Program-made: the position numbers and the translations under genes
Source of the DNA: Bacteroides sp. OM05-12
Lineage (GTDB): Bacteria > Bacteroidota > Bacteroidia > Bacteroidales > Bacteroidaceae
Length of the DNA: 64,000 bases
Direction of reading: 5' to 3'
Assembly (NCBI RefSeq): GCF_003438995.1
Contig: NZ_QSUN01000012.1
Location: 1 to 64,000 of the forward strand
In this document: piece after piece, positions 18,418-28,000 of the stretch
Layout: every line of letters starts with the position of its first letter
Position numbering within the stretch: position 1 is the first letter of the stretch
Notes under the pieces: generated by a model
What the model was told of the DNA's origin: nothing
Database searches by the model: none
The model's input: the letters and a program-made list of their open reading frames with translations, nothing else

Positions 18418-18945
18418 ATGGAGAATTTATCAGAAGCAAGGATTTATGTAGGCACTTATGCCAAGTATAACAACGGTTCCATTTATGGAAAGTGGCTGGA
18501 CCTATCGGATTATTCCGATAAGGAAGAATTTTATGAGGCTTGCCATGAGTTACACGGCGACGAGCCGGACGCCGAGTTTATGTTCCAGGATTGGGAAAAC
18601 ATACCGTCCTCCCTTATCGGGGAAAGCTGGTTATCGGATAACCTCTTTGAAGTGATCGAGGCCGTCTCGGAATTGGACGAAAATGAACAGGAAGCCTTTT
18701 ATGTATGGCTGAACGACGGCAACCGTGATATGGATACGGAAGATCTAAACGGACTGATCGATTCGTTCCGCGACGATTACCAGGGTAATTACAAGGACGA
18801 GGAGGATTACGCTTATGAGATTATCGAACAGTGCTACGACTTGCCGGAGTTCGCTTTAAGCTATTTCGATTATGAAAAGTTCGCCCGCGACCTGTTTATG
18901 ACCGACTATTGGTTTGAGGACGGACACGTATTTCGCCGGGCCTGA
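18418..18945 (+). CDS. ardA: ArdA antirestriction protein
   Basis: This 175-residue, very acidic protein is an ArdA-type DNA mimic. ArdA dimers resemble bent B-DNA and block type I restriction enzymes when an element enters a new host. The N-terminus ARIYVGTYAKYNNGSIYGKWLDLSDY and the pattern of repeated D/E (EEFYEACHELHGDEPDAEF) are diagnostic. Its length fits the family. It stands alone with its own terminator and lies in the ICE backbone between topB and regulatory genes. Confidence 0.93.
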   Translation: MENLSEARIYVGTYAKYNNGSIYGKWLDLSDYSDKEEFYEACHELHGDEPDAEFMFQDWENIPSSLIGESWLSDNLFEVIEAVSELDENEQEAFYVWLNDGNRDMDTEDLNGLIDSFRDDYQGNYKDEEDYAYEIIEQCYDLPEFALSYFDYEKFARDLFMTDYWFEDGHVFRRA

Positions 18946-18966
18946 CAGCTTCGATACCAACCGGAA

Positions 18967-18989
18967 GGCGGGAAATTCCCGCCTTTTTT
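18967..18989 (+). terminator. ardA terminator
   Basis: GGCGGGAA and TTCCCGCC form a perfect stem at 18967-18983 followed by six T residues, 21 bases after the ardA stop codon. Confidence 0.85.
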
Positions 18990-19068
18990 ATGGCATATCC
19001 CCTTATTAAAAACGCGTCCCGCCCAATCTCACGACTGTACGGGACGCTGACAAAGCACAAATAAAAAC

Positions 19069-19407
19069 CTATTCCTCCGCGGAATCATCCTCGCAGGTCT
19101 CATCGTCGGCTCCATTTTCGCCTTTGGCGAAGTTCGCATTAATGAAAGCCTCCACGTCACTCTCGCGGTAATAGGTTTTATGGTAGATGGTCTGGTAGGG
19201 CAATTCGCCCGACGACCGGTAACGTTGCAAGGTACGTTTACTCACATGGAGCAACTGGCACACTTCCTGATTGTCCAGAAAGCGTTCGCCGCCTAAAAAA
19301 TGATACCTGCCCGACATATTTTCCAAATTGGTGTCCAGCCGGTCAAACCGTCCCATGAAACGTTCAAACCATTCCTGTAACCACGTCGTTAATTCATTCT
19401 CTCCCAT
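19069..19407 (-). CDS. Excisionase-like helix-turn-helix protein
   Basis: This 112-residue protein has a MerR/excisionase-type winged helix at about residues 40-90: FLDNQEVCQLLHVSKRTLQRYRSSGELPY, then an arm YHKTYYRESDVEAFI. The N-terminus is a short amphipathic helix and the C-terminus is acidic. Paired proteins like this are standard in Bacteroides ICEs and act in excision or regulation. It lies 13 bases after a second, related gene and is probably co-transcribed with it. Confidence 0.85.
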   Translation of the reverse strand: MGENELTTWLQEWFERFMGRFDRLDTNLENMSGRYHFLGGERFLDNQEVCQLLHVSKRTLQRYRSSGELPYQTIYHKTYYRESDVEAFINANFAKGENGADDETCEDDSAEE

Positions 19408-19420
19408 ATCGCACGATTAT

Positions 19421-19729
19421 TTAGAGGTTGTCACTCTTTTCCCTACGGGGAAAGACACGGCCGGCGATAAGCCGCTCGATCTCCGAAAGGCGGTAGCGTA
19501 CCCGGCCGCCCCGAATTGAATAGGTTACTTCCCCGGCAGAACGCAGGCGTTGGAGGGTACGGGTACTGACCTCCAGTAATTCGGCCGCCTTCGCGTTATC
19601 TATCCATACCGTCGAGGGATCGGACGGCACGGCCTGCTTTTCGGTCTGCCGCTCGATATAATTATAAATCCGTTCGATCTTTTCTGCAAGTGACTTATAG
19701 GCATCACTGTCAATGGTGATTCGTTTCAT
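19421..19729 (-). CDS. Excisionase-like helix-turn-helix protein
   Basis: This 102-residue protein opens with a coiled helix (SLAEKIERIYNYIERQTEK). A HTH_17-type domain follows: VWIDNAKAAELLEVSTRTLQRLRSAGEVTYSIRGGRVRYRLSEIE, at about residues 45-90. It shares the HTH core (VS.RTLQR.RS.GE) with the gene at 19069, so the two are paralogues. It likely binds near the attachment site or a regulatory promoter, as Xis proteins do. That role is inferred. Confidence 0.85.
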   Translation of the reverse strand: MKRITIDSDAYKSLAEKIERIYNYIERQTEKQAVPSDPSTVWIDNAKAAELLEVSTRTLQRLRSAGEVTYSIRGGRVRYRLSEIERLIAGRVFPRREKSDNL

Positions 19730-20284
19730 ATCTGATTCGTTTTTGATTTCGCAAAGGTCGGGAGTTTATAATTACCTTAAACTGTGGCACATATCACTTT
19801 TTTATCAATACGTCCGGGAACGGCTTCGGGAGGGGATTCTGAAAGAGGATTTTGTGGAAATTTGCAGTAAAATACACAGAAAAGACACAGTTACCGTTTT
19901 TATCAGAGGCGCCGAACGCCTCGTGTTTTTTGGGGATAGCGAGCATTTTTTCCTTACGGCCGAAAAACAGCAAATCCCCGCCGGGCACTCAAAAAAATAT
20001 TACCGTCCGCATCTTTTATCCTTCACGGGAGTAAAATGCGGATAGTAATAACACGCTTTACAAGACTGTTGTTATGTCCCGGATTCTTTTTAACGAGTCC
20101 ATAGTCCGTCTCTATGCCGGGAAGTGTATTTTTCCGCATATGCTCGTCGCACGGCGGAGAAGGAACACTGCGAACCTGTAATTATGAGTAAATATTTCCG
20201 GGTTTCTAACGAGGCCCGGAGGGATTAAATGTATATTCTATTAAATTCCGGTCTCGGTTAAATATAAAGAGGGGTGCTTACCGG
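19730..20284. other. Non-coding gap between HTH genes and DHFR-like gene
   Basis: About 555 bases without a supportable gene. A GACCTTTG on the minus strand near 19752-19759 is close to the -7 consensus and may drive the two HTH genes. A dyad GAGGCG/CGCCTC lies near 19905-19922. Nothing else stands out. Confidence 0.4.
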
Positions 20285-20848
20285 CTAAGTCCGGGGAACG
20301 TAACGCATCTGCATCACGCCGTTATCGAAACATTGAAAACAGGCCATATCCCAAGACTGTTCCATCCGGTTACGGCTGAAAAGCGTATATCCGTTTCCGA
20401 GTATAACGGGCACTACGTTTACCGTTATCTCGTCTATCAGCCCGCGTTCCATAAACTGGGATAACAGTTCCCGGTCACCGGCCAGCCATATATCCCCGGA
20501 GATCTCACGCCGGATCGCCTCGACAGCCTCCACATATCCGAAACCGCTCTCCGGCCTCAAAAGCACAAAATCGGGCCTTTGCCCCGGTGTCAATACGGAG
20601 TGGTCCGGTAACAGCACTTTCGTCCGTATTCCTCGTGGAGGCCAAATATCGGTGGCCTGGAGCATTGCATAGTAAATCCCGTTTAAGACGGCACAACCTA
20701 CCGTCTCGGCAAATCCGCCGAAACCGTAGTCCCTGTCCGAGGAAGGCCGGGGATAGCCGGTAAGCCAGTCGATACTTCCGCCCATCTTTGCCGCATACCC
20801 GTCCAACGATACGAAGGAAAAGGTCTTAATTTTACCTGTTTTATCCAT
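20285..20848 (-). CDS. Dihydrofolate reductase family protein (RibD C-terminal type)
   Basis: This 187-residue protein has the RibD_C/DHFR-like fold found in YyaP/YwjB-type proteins: TFSFVSLDGYAAKMGGSIDWL at the start, then an NADPH-binding stretch DIWLAGDRELLSQFMERGLIDEITVNVVPVILGNGYTLF. It may be an NADPH-dependent reductase. Whether it reduces folate or confers trimethoprim tolerance is not shown by the sequence. Such genes are common passengers beside rteC in Bacteroides ICEs. It ends 556 bases from the HTH genes and faces the same way as rteC. Confidence 0.8.
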   Translation of the reverse strand: MDKTGKIKTFSFVSLDGYAAKMGGSIDWLTGYPRPSSDRDYGFGGFAETVGCAVLNGIYYAMLQATDIWPPRGIRTKVLLPDHSVLTPGQRPDFVLLRPESGFGYVEAVEAIRREISGDIWLAGDRELLSQFMERGLIDEITVNVVPVILGNGYTLFSRNRMEQSWDMACFQCFDNGVMQMRYVPRT

Positions 20849-21165
20849 TTTTCTGTCAGTTTTCCCCGACGATGTAAAAGAGGCGTGGAAATTACGCCGC
20901 CGAATCGGGAGGTACTGACAAATACCTTAAACGAGAACAACGCAACTCCACGCCAAATTAAGCATGAATATCGCGCCATGTTTTCCTCGTTTATCCGTTT
21001 AATTGTCAGTTTCCCCGATAAAAAGAATACAGCGTATATTCAGTTTCCGGCATCCGCAGGCGGATAGGCTTCGCAAGATCGGACGCCGACAGTTCATTTT
21101 TACCATTTATTACATCATAGGCATTATTCGTTTATATTCTATCCGTTACCACTTACGCGGTATCG
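20849..21165. other. Gap between DHFR-like gene and rteC with a direct repeat
   Basis: This 317-base gap contains TGTCAGTTTTCCCCGA at 20854-20869 and nearly the same word, one T shorter, at 21004-21018. GGCGTGGA at 20882 pairs with TCCACGCC at 20947. In CTnDOT a small regulatory RNA is encoded next to rteC, but I see no clear promoter and terminator pair here to support one. Confidence 0.45.
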
Positions 21166-21990
21166 TTATCTCCTTCTTTTCGTATGGCTCCGTTCTATCC
21201 GGAGCAAAAGCGCGTCTTTCAACAAATCGAAAATCTCCGTTACATTATCCAGGTCTTTTATCTCGGAAAAGACGCTGGTATAATTTCCCAGGTCAATACC
21301 CAGCAAGTGCTCCATCGCCTTGACCACCCGGGAAAGGGGTATCTTGCCGAAGGCCCGGAATGAATCCAGGGCGTATAAAAGCACAATGAGGTATTTCTTC
21401 TTTGTATTCCAGAGCAGCTGCGGCTTCTCGTCGGGATGTTCCAGTTCGTCCAGTTGGGATTTCAGCAGGATTTCCAGTCGCTCGTTCGCCAGTATCTTCG
21501 CCAGCTTGTAATCGCAGTTGGTGGAATATCTCGGCTCACGCTCGCTAAGGGTAGGCTCCAGGTATTGCAACCCGATCCGGAACTTGCCCCGCGTAAAATA
21601 GCAGACGTCGTTATGCGTCGAGCCCAGGCGGTAGTAACTGTAAAACTCCGGCCGGCGGTCGATATAGTCCTGCAGGTTCTCCAGTTCCTTGTTCAGGTAT
21701 TCCCGCTGAATATCCGTGCCGCCATGCGGACGGTTCATTTCGATGTTATACACCTGGCAATGATAGATCAGTTGCGACACAAGCTGCGGCTTGGTCTGCT
21801 TGAAGAAATAGATCTCTTCTTCCTCGCTGGAAAACTCATAATCCATTATAAAGGTTTTCAGCCTCGAATTGGCATCCGCCAACGCGAGAGCCGTGGCAAA
21901 GGAACGTTTCAGGGTGTCTTTCTCGGTCGCCTCAATTTGTCGTACCTTCGCCGACGTTTCTTTCATCAATTCCGGCAAAAAGCCGTTCAT
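21166..21990 (-). CDS. rteC: RteC, regulator of ICE excision
   Basis: This 274-residue protein matches RteC of CTnDOT-type elements. RteC binds upstream of the excision operon and activates it, linking tetracycline or other signals to excision and transfer. Family features include the central YYRLGSTHNDVCYFTRGKF and the C-terminal winged-helix part (LLWNTKKKYLIVLLYALDSFRAFG and LGIDLGNYTSVFSEIKD). The C-terminus is basic (RIERSHTKRRR). No RteA/RteB two-component pair is present in this window. It lies 74 bases downstream of the sensor-only AraC-like gene. Confidence 0.9.
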   Translation of the reverse strand: MNGFLPELMKETSAKVRQIEATEKDTLKRSFATALALADANSRLKTFIMDYEFSSEEEEIYFFKQTKPQLVSQLIYHCQVYNIEMNRPHGGTDIQREYLNKELENLQDYIDRRPEFYSYYRLGSTHNDVCYFTRGKFRIGLQYLEPTLSEREPRYSTNCDYKLAKILANERLEILLKSQLDELEHPDEKPQLLWNTKKKYLIVLLYALDSFRAFGKIPLSRVVKAMEHLLGIDLGNYTSVFSEIKDLDNVTEIFDLLKDALLLRIERSHTKRRR

Positions 21991-22064
21991 AAATTACTTC
22001 TTACGGATATTAGGATGTCAGTTACTGAAATGCTTTTATAATATATCTCCATCATTAATTTGTT

Positions 22065-22649
22065 TTATATTTCTCCCACCGTTTCGTTCTCATGCAGGAG
22101 CGGAAAAAAGAGCGTAGCCAGTTCCCCGGACGTATAAAATGACCGCATAAGCATCAATACCGCGTCATAGACGGCGGGGTAATGACTGTCATCCGTCAAA
22201 TAGGCGAAAAAACTTTTTAATACCCTTCCCAGCTTTTCACGTATCGGTAGGGAGGTATTTTGCGGTTTCTCCCGGAAAGGGATGTTTCTTAATTCTTCCA
22301 TGAACGACACGTTACCGTCGGTTTGAAGGCCGGTACAGCCCAATATGACATAATTCGAGGACAGCAGTGTCGCGCAACTTATCTCACAATGCGGGGGAAG
22401 CAATATAAATTCCCGCTTGTCAAGCAGGATTCTTCCCAAGAACGCGCCTTTGAGGTATATCTTGCCTTCCAACAGAAAGAACAGGCGGTGGTGATTGCTG
22501 CTGCCTATGTATTCCACCCGCCCCTTTATTTGTCCGCGGCAGACCATATCGTTATCCTGATCCGCGTCAAATCCGTTCAGTCGTTCCAATAACATCCTTG
22601 TTATTCCTCCCGAACTGTTATATGCAATTTTCTCTTTTAATATATTCAT
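22065..22649 (-). CDS. AraC-like sensor domain without DNA-binding domain
   Basis: This 194-residue protein aligns by eye with the N-terminal two thirds of the AraC regulator at 32310. Shared features are a cupin-like stretch LFFLLEGKIYLKGAFLG...EFILLPPHCEIS and a helical part LMRSFYTSGELATLFFPLL, matching LFRVYYTKEALSCFFNTIL there. It stops where the regulator begins its helix-turn-helix part, and no HTH is found in any frame downstream. It is either a truncated remnant or a dedicated sensor that could form mixed dimers with the full-length protein. It is the last gene of the pilus cluster, before rteC. Confidence 0.6.
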   Translation of the reverse strand: MNILKEKIAYNSSGGITRMLLERLNGFDADQDNDMVCRGQIKGRVEYIGSSNHHRLFFLLEGKIYLKGAFLGRILLDKREFILLPPHCEISCATLLSSNYVILGCTGLQTDGNVSFMEELRNIPFREKPQNTSLPIREKLGRVLKSFFAYLTDDSHYPAVYDAVLMLMRSFYTSGELATLFFPLLHENETVGEI

Positions 22650-22696
22650 ACTGTCTTTTCTTAAGAGGGATAACCCCGTTTATTTTTTCGGCTCCG

Positions 22697-23185
22697 TTAA
22701 ATGTCTGCCTCTGTTTCCCTATGCGTCCATCCGTTGACGGTTAGGCCGATAACGGAAGATGCTTTTTCCAGCATAATCTCAATATCGGACGATCCGGCTT
22801 TCAATAGCCGCGTACAGTTTCCAACCCACAGGTAGGGATTGTCACCTGCCCGGGCGGTGGCCGTTACCTCACAGTAATGCGTTTTCCCCGGCTTAAAGAC
22901 CTGAGGGGTTATGGTATAGTCCTCCGTGTTTATGAAAACAAGGATATAGTGCGTTCCGCTTTCGGTATTCAACCTGATGCCGTTACCAGTTATTTGGTCG
23001 GTATAGCGGCTCTCAAAATAACCGTCAGCGTCGAACAGAAGTATCTCCGATGTTCGGGTATCATACTGTTCGGTGGCTCGCAGGGATACATTTACCGCTG
23101 CGGGTAAACGTTCCTCCGCTTCTTTGTCTGTGCAGGAACAAAGCAGGAACGCTAATACAGAAAATGTTATTATGCCTTTTTTCAT
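22697..23185 (-). CDS. Small fimbrillin-like lipoprotein
   Basis: This 162-residue protein carries a lipoprotein signal (MKKGIITFSVLAFLLCSC, lipobox LLCSC). It is followed by a beta-rich sequence with VNVSLRA, EILLFDADGYFESRY and a terminal LTVNGW. The pattern resembles short Mfa2/FimB-type anchor or accessory pilins of type V pili, but I cannot assign a family with certainty. It is 10 bases downstream of the thioredoxin-like gene in the same operon. The likely location is the outer membrane. Confidence 0.6.
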   Translation of the reverse strand: MKKGIITFSVLAFLLCSCTDKEAEERLPAAVNVSLRATEQYDTRTSEILLFDADGYFESRYTDQITGNGIRLNTESGTHYILVFINTEDYTITPQVFKPGKTHYCEVTATARAGDNPYLWVGNCTRLLKAGSSDIEIMLEKASSVIGLTVNGWTHRETEADI

Positions 23186-23195
23186 AATTTATAAA

Positions 23196-24209
23196 TTATA
23201 TTCCGGCTGTTAATACCGGTATGACTTGTTCTGTTACCGCGTCCCGAAGCAACACCCGTTTATTCCTGTCAAGCAGATACAGCGAAGGGATTGCACGGAT
23301 AGCGTACAGTTTACTTTTTATTTTTTTCGCCGCCGTACCGTCGCAGGCGTTCAACCATGTGGGAGGGATAGCAGACCGGTAGGCTTTCCAGGTTTCTATA
23401 TCCTCATCGGGATATAGGGCAAGAATCTTTAGTTTTCCACTATTTACCAAATCTGTGACTTGCTCCGATTGCTGCAAGAATTCCCGTGTATGCCGACAGT
23501 CCGGACACTCCGGGTCATAGAAGAATAAAAGCGTATAATCGGCTTTTATCCCGTGGAGTGTTCCTTTTTTGCCGTTGGCAAGGGTGTAGGTAAAATCCGA
23601 GGCCACGTTGCCGGGGCGGTTCTTGTTTATCTGTTCCAGTTGTGCCTTAGGGCGGAGTTTATAGATTTCGTCCACGTCCGGGCTGTTTATGATATGTTCT
23701 ACGACTACTGCATAACATTCTTCGTCACGAAACGGGGAATTGACGTCGTAGAGGTATTTGTCGAACATACCGGTAAACCAATTAAAAATGCTTTGCTGTG
23801 CGAGGGATTTATCCAATATTCCGCCGATTGAAGCAGTTGCTACTTTCGGTGTGGTATGCGACAGAAGGGAAAGGTAATCCGAAAATGCCTGCTCTATCTG
23901 ATCTGGGTTTGCCAGCCAGGTAGTATCGGCAAAAGAGAAGTTATCCCAATAGTGCGATATGAGATATTCGGCCCTCTCTCCGGGATTGGTTATTGTAGCG
24001 GGGATTTCAGGTAGTGTAAAGGGCTTGTGAGCTATTTGAGTTGCTTGCTTTGCACTCACTTCGGGTTGCTTCGCTCTAATACGGGTACAACCTGCTGCTA
24101 ATAGCGTACCGACTCCGAACAAACAAATGAAGCATCCGGCAAGCATTACCGACCATCCGCAGATTATATCCCAGCGGTATTTTCTTAGTATGTTTCCTAT
24201 TACTTTCAT
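23196..24209 (-). CDS. Membrane-anchored thioredoxin-like protein (DUF5106 plus redox domain)
   Basis: This 337-residue protein has an N-terminal membrane helix (GWSVMLAGCFICLFGVGTLLAAGC) that could also act as a lipoprotein signal. A DUF5106-like helical region follows at about residues 70-190. A thioredoxin-fold domain completes it: LLFFYDPECPDCRHTREFL near residue 232, with CPDC as the redox motif, and AIRAIPSLYLLDRNKRV with the cis-proline. It should act in the periplasm on disulfides. Its place inside a pilus operon suggests a role in folding pilus proteins, by inference. It starts 11 bases after the reverse transcriptase fragment. Confidence 0.8.
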   Translation of the reverse strand: MKVIGNILRKYRWDIICGWSVMLAGCFICLFGVGTLLAAGCTRIRAKQPEVSAKQATQIAHKPFTLPEIPATITNPGERAEYLISHYWDNFSFADTTWLANPDQIEQAFSDYLSLLSHTTPKVATASIGGILDKSLAQQSIFNWFTGMFDKYLYDVNSPFRDEECYAVVVEHIINSPDVDEIYKLRPKAQLEQINKNRPGNVASDFTYTLANGKKGTLHGIKADYTLLFFYDPECPDCRHTREFLQQSEQVTDLVNSGKLKILALYPDEDIETWKAYRSAIPPTWLNACDGTAAKKIKSKLYAIRAIPSLYLLDRNKRVLLRDAVTEQVIPVLTAGI

Positions 24210-24220
24210 TTACTGTTTAG

Positions 24221-24793
24221 TTATTCATCTTTACTATTTTTGTACATAAGTCCAGATGGTACTCCGAATCGGCGTTTTACTTGCAACCACAAGGGAATGA
24301 GCATCACCGGAGCGAGAATAGCTGACAGAGGACTGCCGAGTGGTATTCCTTCATACAGCGGCAAACTCCTGCACCACGCGGCAATCGCTCCGACATACTT
24401 TTCTTTGAAACTGCGCGGTACGTACCGCAGATTCAATAGATCCCGATAGGCTAACTGACAGCCTGCGATAATATCCCGATGGGACACCGACGGATAGAAC
24501 CGTTTGATGTCCGTGCGGATGAAACAAGGGTATTTTACCTTGTGTCTACGGACAAAATTCACAATGAAGTCGTGCCAGTATCCGCCCAAGTGATGTCCGG
24601 GTAGCAGGCGTTTGACTTTGGGGACAAACTCCCGTCGCAGAGCTGCCGCAAGGCGATAATCATCGGGGCTTCCGGCACTGTTAAAGTAGGGAAGCGGACG
24701 AATTTGCGACGGATATGCTTTGTTTTCTTTCATTTTTATCCTTTTTTGCAGGGTCGGATTGACATTATATCCTGAATAATAATATATTAGCAT
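24221..24793 (-). pseudogene. Truncated reverse transcriptase downstream of tip adhesin
   Basis: The frame holds the N-terminal part of a reverse transcriptase: FIRTDIKRFYPSVSH (motif with catalytic Asp) and GIPLGSPLSAILAP (the PQGxxxSP-like block). It ends at RRFGVPSGLMYKNSKDE, exactly where the catalytic YxDD block should follow. No YxDD is found in the other frames before the next gene, so the polymerase is dead unless completed elsewhere. The likely start is M at 24733, giving 170 residues. The block GSPLSA differs from the GxxxSQ of known diversity-generating retroelement RTs and from PQGSP of group II introns, so its class is unclear. It sits between the lectin-like tip gene and the thioredoxin-like gene. 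Confidence 0.7.
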
Positions 24794-24953
24794 TATCTTC
24801 GGAATTCTTTATCATTTCCTTCCTCTATTTTTTTGTTTTTCCAGTTCGGTAAAGAAAGCTAAACGCTTGGCTTGCAGTCTTTACCCGCGAGGATGTATTT
24901 TTACTGTTCTGAATTGTTTATTAAGGTATGTTTGTTCGACCCTCAATTTTGTT

Positions 24954-24986
24954 TATATACCAGGGCTTTTAATGCCCCGGTATATA
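24954..24986. other. 13-bp stem hairpin just after the tip-adhesin gene
   Basis: TATATACCAGGGC (24954-24966) pairs with GCCCCGGTATATA (24974-24986) with one wobble, around a 7-base loop. It begins 18 bases beyond the stop codon of the tip gene. No T run follows on the minus strand, so it is not a classic terminator. Hairpins at this spot are required next to variable regions in diversity-generating retroelements. It could also be an mRNA stabiliser or attenuator. Confidence 0.65.
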
Positions 24987-25003
24987 AAGTAAATGAAACG
25001 AAT

Positions 25004-28000
25004 CTATTCTCGGATGCACCTCACGGCTATGCCGTGTGTTCGATCTATGCTTTGGCTTGTACTGATAGACGATGTTGTAAATAGTGTGACACCCCCGTAG
25101 CCGTTGGATGCAACCCCGGCGTTTGTCCATAAGTATCCTTCTTTGTTTGCGACAAGCAGCCTCGCTTTTTGCGTGGTATGTCGGACGCCTTCCGCGGGTA
25201 GGAATATGCCCATAGTCGGATTACTTTTGTCCAGTGATGTATTATCATTTGTACCGACCCAATACCCGGCATTGCATTTGTAATAGCCATAGGCATTGTC
25301 ATCACCATCGGGAACAGTAACCGTGGAAAAACCGCCAGTGGAAACATTGCCCTCGTTATTCAACTTCGTATATTCGGCAGGCGACGGCAAACGCCAGTTG
25401 CCACTTACCCAATGCCTGGCAGAAATATAGCGGCAAATATCACCTTTACCAACTGTAGCATTGAAGCCGGAACCGTCCTCGCCGTAATCTTTGAAAGCAT
25501 CCTCATAGTATGCTCCGAACTTACCAGTTGTTTCACTGATATAAGGAATGTTTGTCCATGCGTAATTATAGGTAGTACCGCTTGGTCGGGGATCGAAAAG
25601 AATATGACCGCTCGGATATTTACCAGCGTTATAGCCCGTATCTGTTGACCCTGGAAGCGGTGCCGGACTAATTGCCACCAATGACCCCCACTGGAAGAAC
25701 ACGCCCTGTGAGTTGGCGGGTATCGTGGCATTGTCTGCCGGAGTTACGGCAAAGGTTAGGTAACCTCCTTCCGGATAGTTTGGATCATTCGGCTTAGAAA
25801 CCCAAACAATATTGCTGCGTGCCCAAACATTGTTTACAATATTTAAGGTAACAGTAACGTCAGAGAATAGACCATCGGGGCTTGCAAATACAACGTCAAT
25901 AGTTCCGGAAATGGTCTGGGTCGGATCGGTAATTACACTGAATGTAATTGTCTCCCCATTAGTGGTATTGTAACCGCCGGTTTCTCCTTCAATCATATTG
26001 TCGCCAGGCTGGAATTGCAGCATTGGGGTAGAACCGCCTTTCGGATGTTCCGTAATTCTCTCGATTCGCCAGCCGGTATTACTTTTCACATTGAAACTAT
26101 ATGTACTACCATCTAATATGTAGTCGGTTGTTCCACTTACTACAAAATTGTAATTGATCTGTCTAAGAAAGATACTGGCATTCGCAAATGAAATGCCATT
26201 AGTGGTTGTAAAATCAATTTTCGATACTTTTTCCAGGAATGGATTGCCGCCCTTCGATTCGTCCAGTTCGTCAGCCGTGAACGCCAATGGCTGGATAGTA
26301 TAGGTTTTCGTTCCACCATTTCCTGCTGGTACCATTCCGCTGGTTGGCGCACCACTATTTGAAGGGAAGGCCTCTGTACCTACCTGCGCATTAATGACTG
26401 TCAAGTCTGCATCTTTCGGCTGCCAGTTTACCGTAAATGTCTGCGTTGCAGGATTAACACCCGCAAAAACCAATTCCGTTATCGGCTTGTTATTGCCATC
26501 CACTACCTGAATGCCCAATGCAGGGGTAAGCGACTGTGTTACCTTCACCGGATAGCGGAGCCTTCCGGCTGCAATCCAGATAATCGCACTACGCTCCGTA
26601 GTGGTCTTATTTTCTTCAACCGTTAGGAAAACTTCCGCTGGATTGTCTGCCACGCCCTGATCCGGAGAAAGGTCGACCCAACCGACCTTGGTAGTCCCAT
26701 CCGTTGCGTCTACAATCTTTTCTACATACCAGCCCGACTTGCCTGCTGTTGCGGTAGTCTTATAATCGGTCATAATGCTCAGTACGTTATCTTCCTCTTT
26801 AGATATTTTTGCATCACGGGAAAAGAAATAGCTGTCCTGACTTACACTTAGTATATTCTGACCGTCAAAAACATTGTTACCTAATCCTGCTTCATTCCAG
26901 TATAGAATTTCAGCAACCATATTAACCGACTTACTTTTATAGGCTACGTCCACCGATTCGTGTCCGCGCCCCTTTACATCGGTGATATTAACCACGTACT
27001 GATAATTACGAAGAATATCCCGCAAGGTCTTTCCGTCGCTTTCAAAGAAGTCTACCCGGTAATAGGTCTCGTTGGTATCATCACCGTACAGCCCGCCGAT
27101 CACAAGGCAAGTTGCCTTCATCCGATCTTCGTTTGACGGAGCCTTGGTCTCAAATGTATAGATAGCCCCTTTCATGGCAACATCCGGTGTTCCGGGCGCA
27201 GTGAAATCGGTGTATTCAATCGGCCCTTTCGAAAGGACTGCGTCGGAAGGGACGGTTGGCTCTTCAACAAATAAATAACGTTGGCTGGTATTACGTATTT
27301 CTTCTTTTACTGCCGCTATCGACGGTACTACATGACCGCTTGTATTCGTATTGTAGAGGTGTACGCTTTTCATCTTGAATTTATTCGTAAGTCCCGATAC
27401 CGTTTCATCCAACTGAACGTTTATCTTGGCAATCATACGGAGCATGGGGATAGCCATTGAAAGACTATTGGTGCTTCCCGTTATCTTTTCCGCACCGCTT
27501 TCCCCCCACATCGGGAAAGCGGTATAATCGGATGCGCTGATTACTTTCCAGCGATCTTCCGTTTGACCTAACGATACTTTCAGATTGGCCAGCATATCTG
27601 CCTTATCTTTACCAATCCATGTATTAGGGTCGCCCGTAAGAGCGGTTACCGCATCTTCGGCATTGGTAATAACTACGAAACGTTGGTCATAGTACTTTAC
27701 TTTTACTTTGACGGTAAAACTCTGCGAGGAAGCTCCTTCGGTATTCGTTGCTGATTTTATGCCGATTGCCGAATAATCGTAGGTTTCGCTCTTGATTGTA
27801 CCGTTCTGTTCATATTCCACCTTGAACGCCAACACATAAATATTATCGATTGCATTTTCTTGGTCTGTCTCTATCGCACGGCTTTGTGTCCCGGTTTGCG
27901 TCCCGGTAGGTGCGGCATAGGGAACGGCAATTAAAAAGTTCACTTCTCTATCCGTTTGGCTACCACCGGATTCCGAAGGATAGATTTCTTCTTCGGATAT

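Noticed and set aside
20849..21165. RteR-like small RNA beside rteC
   Set aside because: No matching promoter and terminator pair was seen.
24954..24986. Intrinsic terminator of the pilus operon
   Set aside because: Stem is good but no T run follows on the minus strand, and further operon genes lie close downstream.
24794..25003. Template repeat of a diversity-generating retroelement
   Set aside because: Compared with the last 150 bases of the tip gene, no similar copy with adenine differences is visible in this gap or in the RT region.
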